Origin: Sulfurovum sp.
GTDB lineage: Bacteria; Campylobacterota; Campylobacteria; Campylobacterales; Sulfurovaceae
Reading direction: 5' to 3'
NCBI GenBank assembly: GCA_015663065.1
Contig: DQSX01000016.1
Location: 1 to 14,818, forward strand
Length of the DNA: 14,818 bases
The notes under the pieces were generated by a model that ran no database searches, was not told the DNA's origin, and saw nothing but the letters and a program-made list of their open reading frames with translations. Made by a program: the position numbers and the translations under genes. The stretch's first letter is position 1. Each line of letters opens with the position of its first letter. Positions 14,173 to 14,818 of the stretch are shown one piece after another.

Positions 14173-14215
14173 GGTGATTTGTGTTTTGTTGCAAAGCAAT
14201 AAAACATGAATCACC
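14173..14215. terminator. Long hairpin between convergent nadA and permease gene
   Basis: Two 20-base arms, 14173-14192 (starting GGTGATT and ending TTGC) and 14196-14215 (starting GCAA and ending AATCACC), are complementary at 17 of 20 positions around a three-base AAA loop. The three non-matching positions are transitions, giving G-U in one transcript and A-C in the other. No U-tract follows on either strand, so it may work as a bidirectional transcript end or be a small palindromic element. It begins 37 bases after nadA. Confidence 0.45.
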
Positions 14216-14222
14216 TATGCTC

Positions 14223-14818
14223 CTATGCTTTATTTTTAGTCATTTTCGCATATCCCCATGCAGTAAGGGCCAGTAATAAGTACAATATGACTATAAAAAA
14301 CATTTGCTCAGGATTGGTTTGATATTCATATATCAAGATTAGGACAGAACCCACACTCAATCCACCTATAGAAATTAGAGTAAAGAGTGTGGATGAGTTA
14401 GTTTGTTTTCTTATTTTAAAGTTTGCTATCGCCATAAGTAATGAGACAAGTAAAAAAGTAATACTTCCAAATTCCAGTATGAGTTGTAGTCCTCCCACTA
14501 AGATAAGTAAGGTGGCCGTACTGGTCATAGCGAGTATTGCATAGGTTGGTATGTGTTGTCTTCGCAAGGAGAGTATTGTGGGTAAGTACCCATCATCTGC
14601 TATACGTGCCATCTGACGTGATGAACCAAACATCGTACCCGATATGGCAGAAGAGGTAGCAAGTATCGCTCCTATAATAACAAGGTTTTGTCCCAAATCT
14701 CCCATGATTTCAGCAGCACCTGATGCAAGAGCATACTCTTTGTTTTTTATCAAATCTTCTACAGGTATGGCAAGCACAGATCCCATAGCGATGACAAAGT
14801 AAATGAGTGTCACAAGCA
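14223..14818 (-). CDS. APC-superfamily amino acid permease, 5' part outside window
   Basis: The last 198 or so codons of a larger gene whose start lies beyond the right edge; the GTG at 14811-14813 is internal and the frame stays open to the edge. The visible part has about five hydrophobic helices, beginning VTLIYFVIAMGSVLAIP and ending FFIVILYLLLALTAWGYA, with a basic C-terminus. The segment GTMFGSSRQMARIADDGYLP matches the cytoplasmic loop motif of amino acid-polyamine-organocation permeases (normally SR-x-x-x-x-MARDG-x-LP). It therefore corresponds to roughly helices 8-12 of a secondary transporter, which would import an amino acid or related compound with protons or by exchange. Substrate cannot be told from this half. 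The stop codon sits in a tandem duplication of CCTATGCT (14214-14221 and 14222-14229). Confidence 0.88.
   Translation of the reverse strand, partial: LVTLIYFVIAMGSVLAIPVEDLIKNKEYALASGAAEIMGDLGQNLVIIGAILATSSAISGTMFGSSRQMARIADDGYLPTILSLRRQHIPTYAILAMTSTATLLILVGGLQLILEFGSITFLLVSLLMAIANFKIRKQTNSSTLFTLISIGGLSVGSVLILIYEYQTNPEQMFFIVILYLLLALTAWGYAKMTKNKA

Overview
The window looks like core chromosome of a Campylobacterota (Epsilonproteobacteria) bacterium, most likely a sulfur-oxidising relative of Sulfurovum or Sulfurimonas. This is inferred from gene content, not from a database search. The strongest markers are an HsrA/CosR-type orphan response regulator whose C-terminal half closely resembles, from memory, the Helicobacter and Campylobacter proteins; a 2[4Fe-4S] ferredoxin directly upstream of ppx/gppA; a long-form NadA of 335 residues; and promoters that rely on an extended -10 (TGNTATAAT) in A/T-rich DNA. 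No tRNA, rRNA, CRISPR array, phage or insertion sequence was seen. The longest stretch without a gene is about 160 bases.

Layout. 1-4004 (+): the 3' part of a Bat (aerotolerance-type) operon: a truncated BatA-like VWA protein, a complete BatB-like VWA protein, a BatC-like TPR protein with a very lysine-rich tail, and BatD. The genes abut or overlap, so they are translationally coupled. 4056-5945 (+): a membrane protein joining a degenerate diacylglycerol-kinase-like domain to a DUF389 membrane domain. 5952-6791 (-): tyrA, convergent with the DUF389 gene across a hairpin. 6903-9257 (+): bamA, divergent from tyrA. 9264-9413: a nested palindromic intergenic repeat. 9416-11201 (-): ferredoxin then ppx/gppA, one base apart. 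11361-12035 (-): the HsrA/CosR-type regulator. 12108-13046 (-): plsY then folB, abutting. 13128-14135 (+): nadA, divergent from plsY. 14223-14818 (-): the 3' part of an amino-acid permease, convergent with nadA across a long hairpin.

How it works together. Most genes serve housekeeping: outer-membrane assembly (bamA), phospholipid synthesis (plsY), folate (folB), NAD (nadA), tyrosine (tyrA), polyphosphate or pppGpp turnover (ppx/gppA). The Bat genes form an envelope complex of unknown activity. The ferredoxin and the HsrA/CosR-type regulator hint at redox or oxidative-stress physiology.

The least expected items are the pseudokinase-DUF389 fusion, the palindromic repeat cluster after bamA, and the symmetrical divergent -10 elements between plsY and nadA. 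No complete new defence or mobile system is visible.
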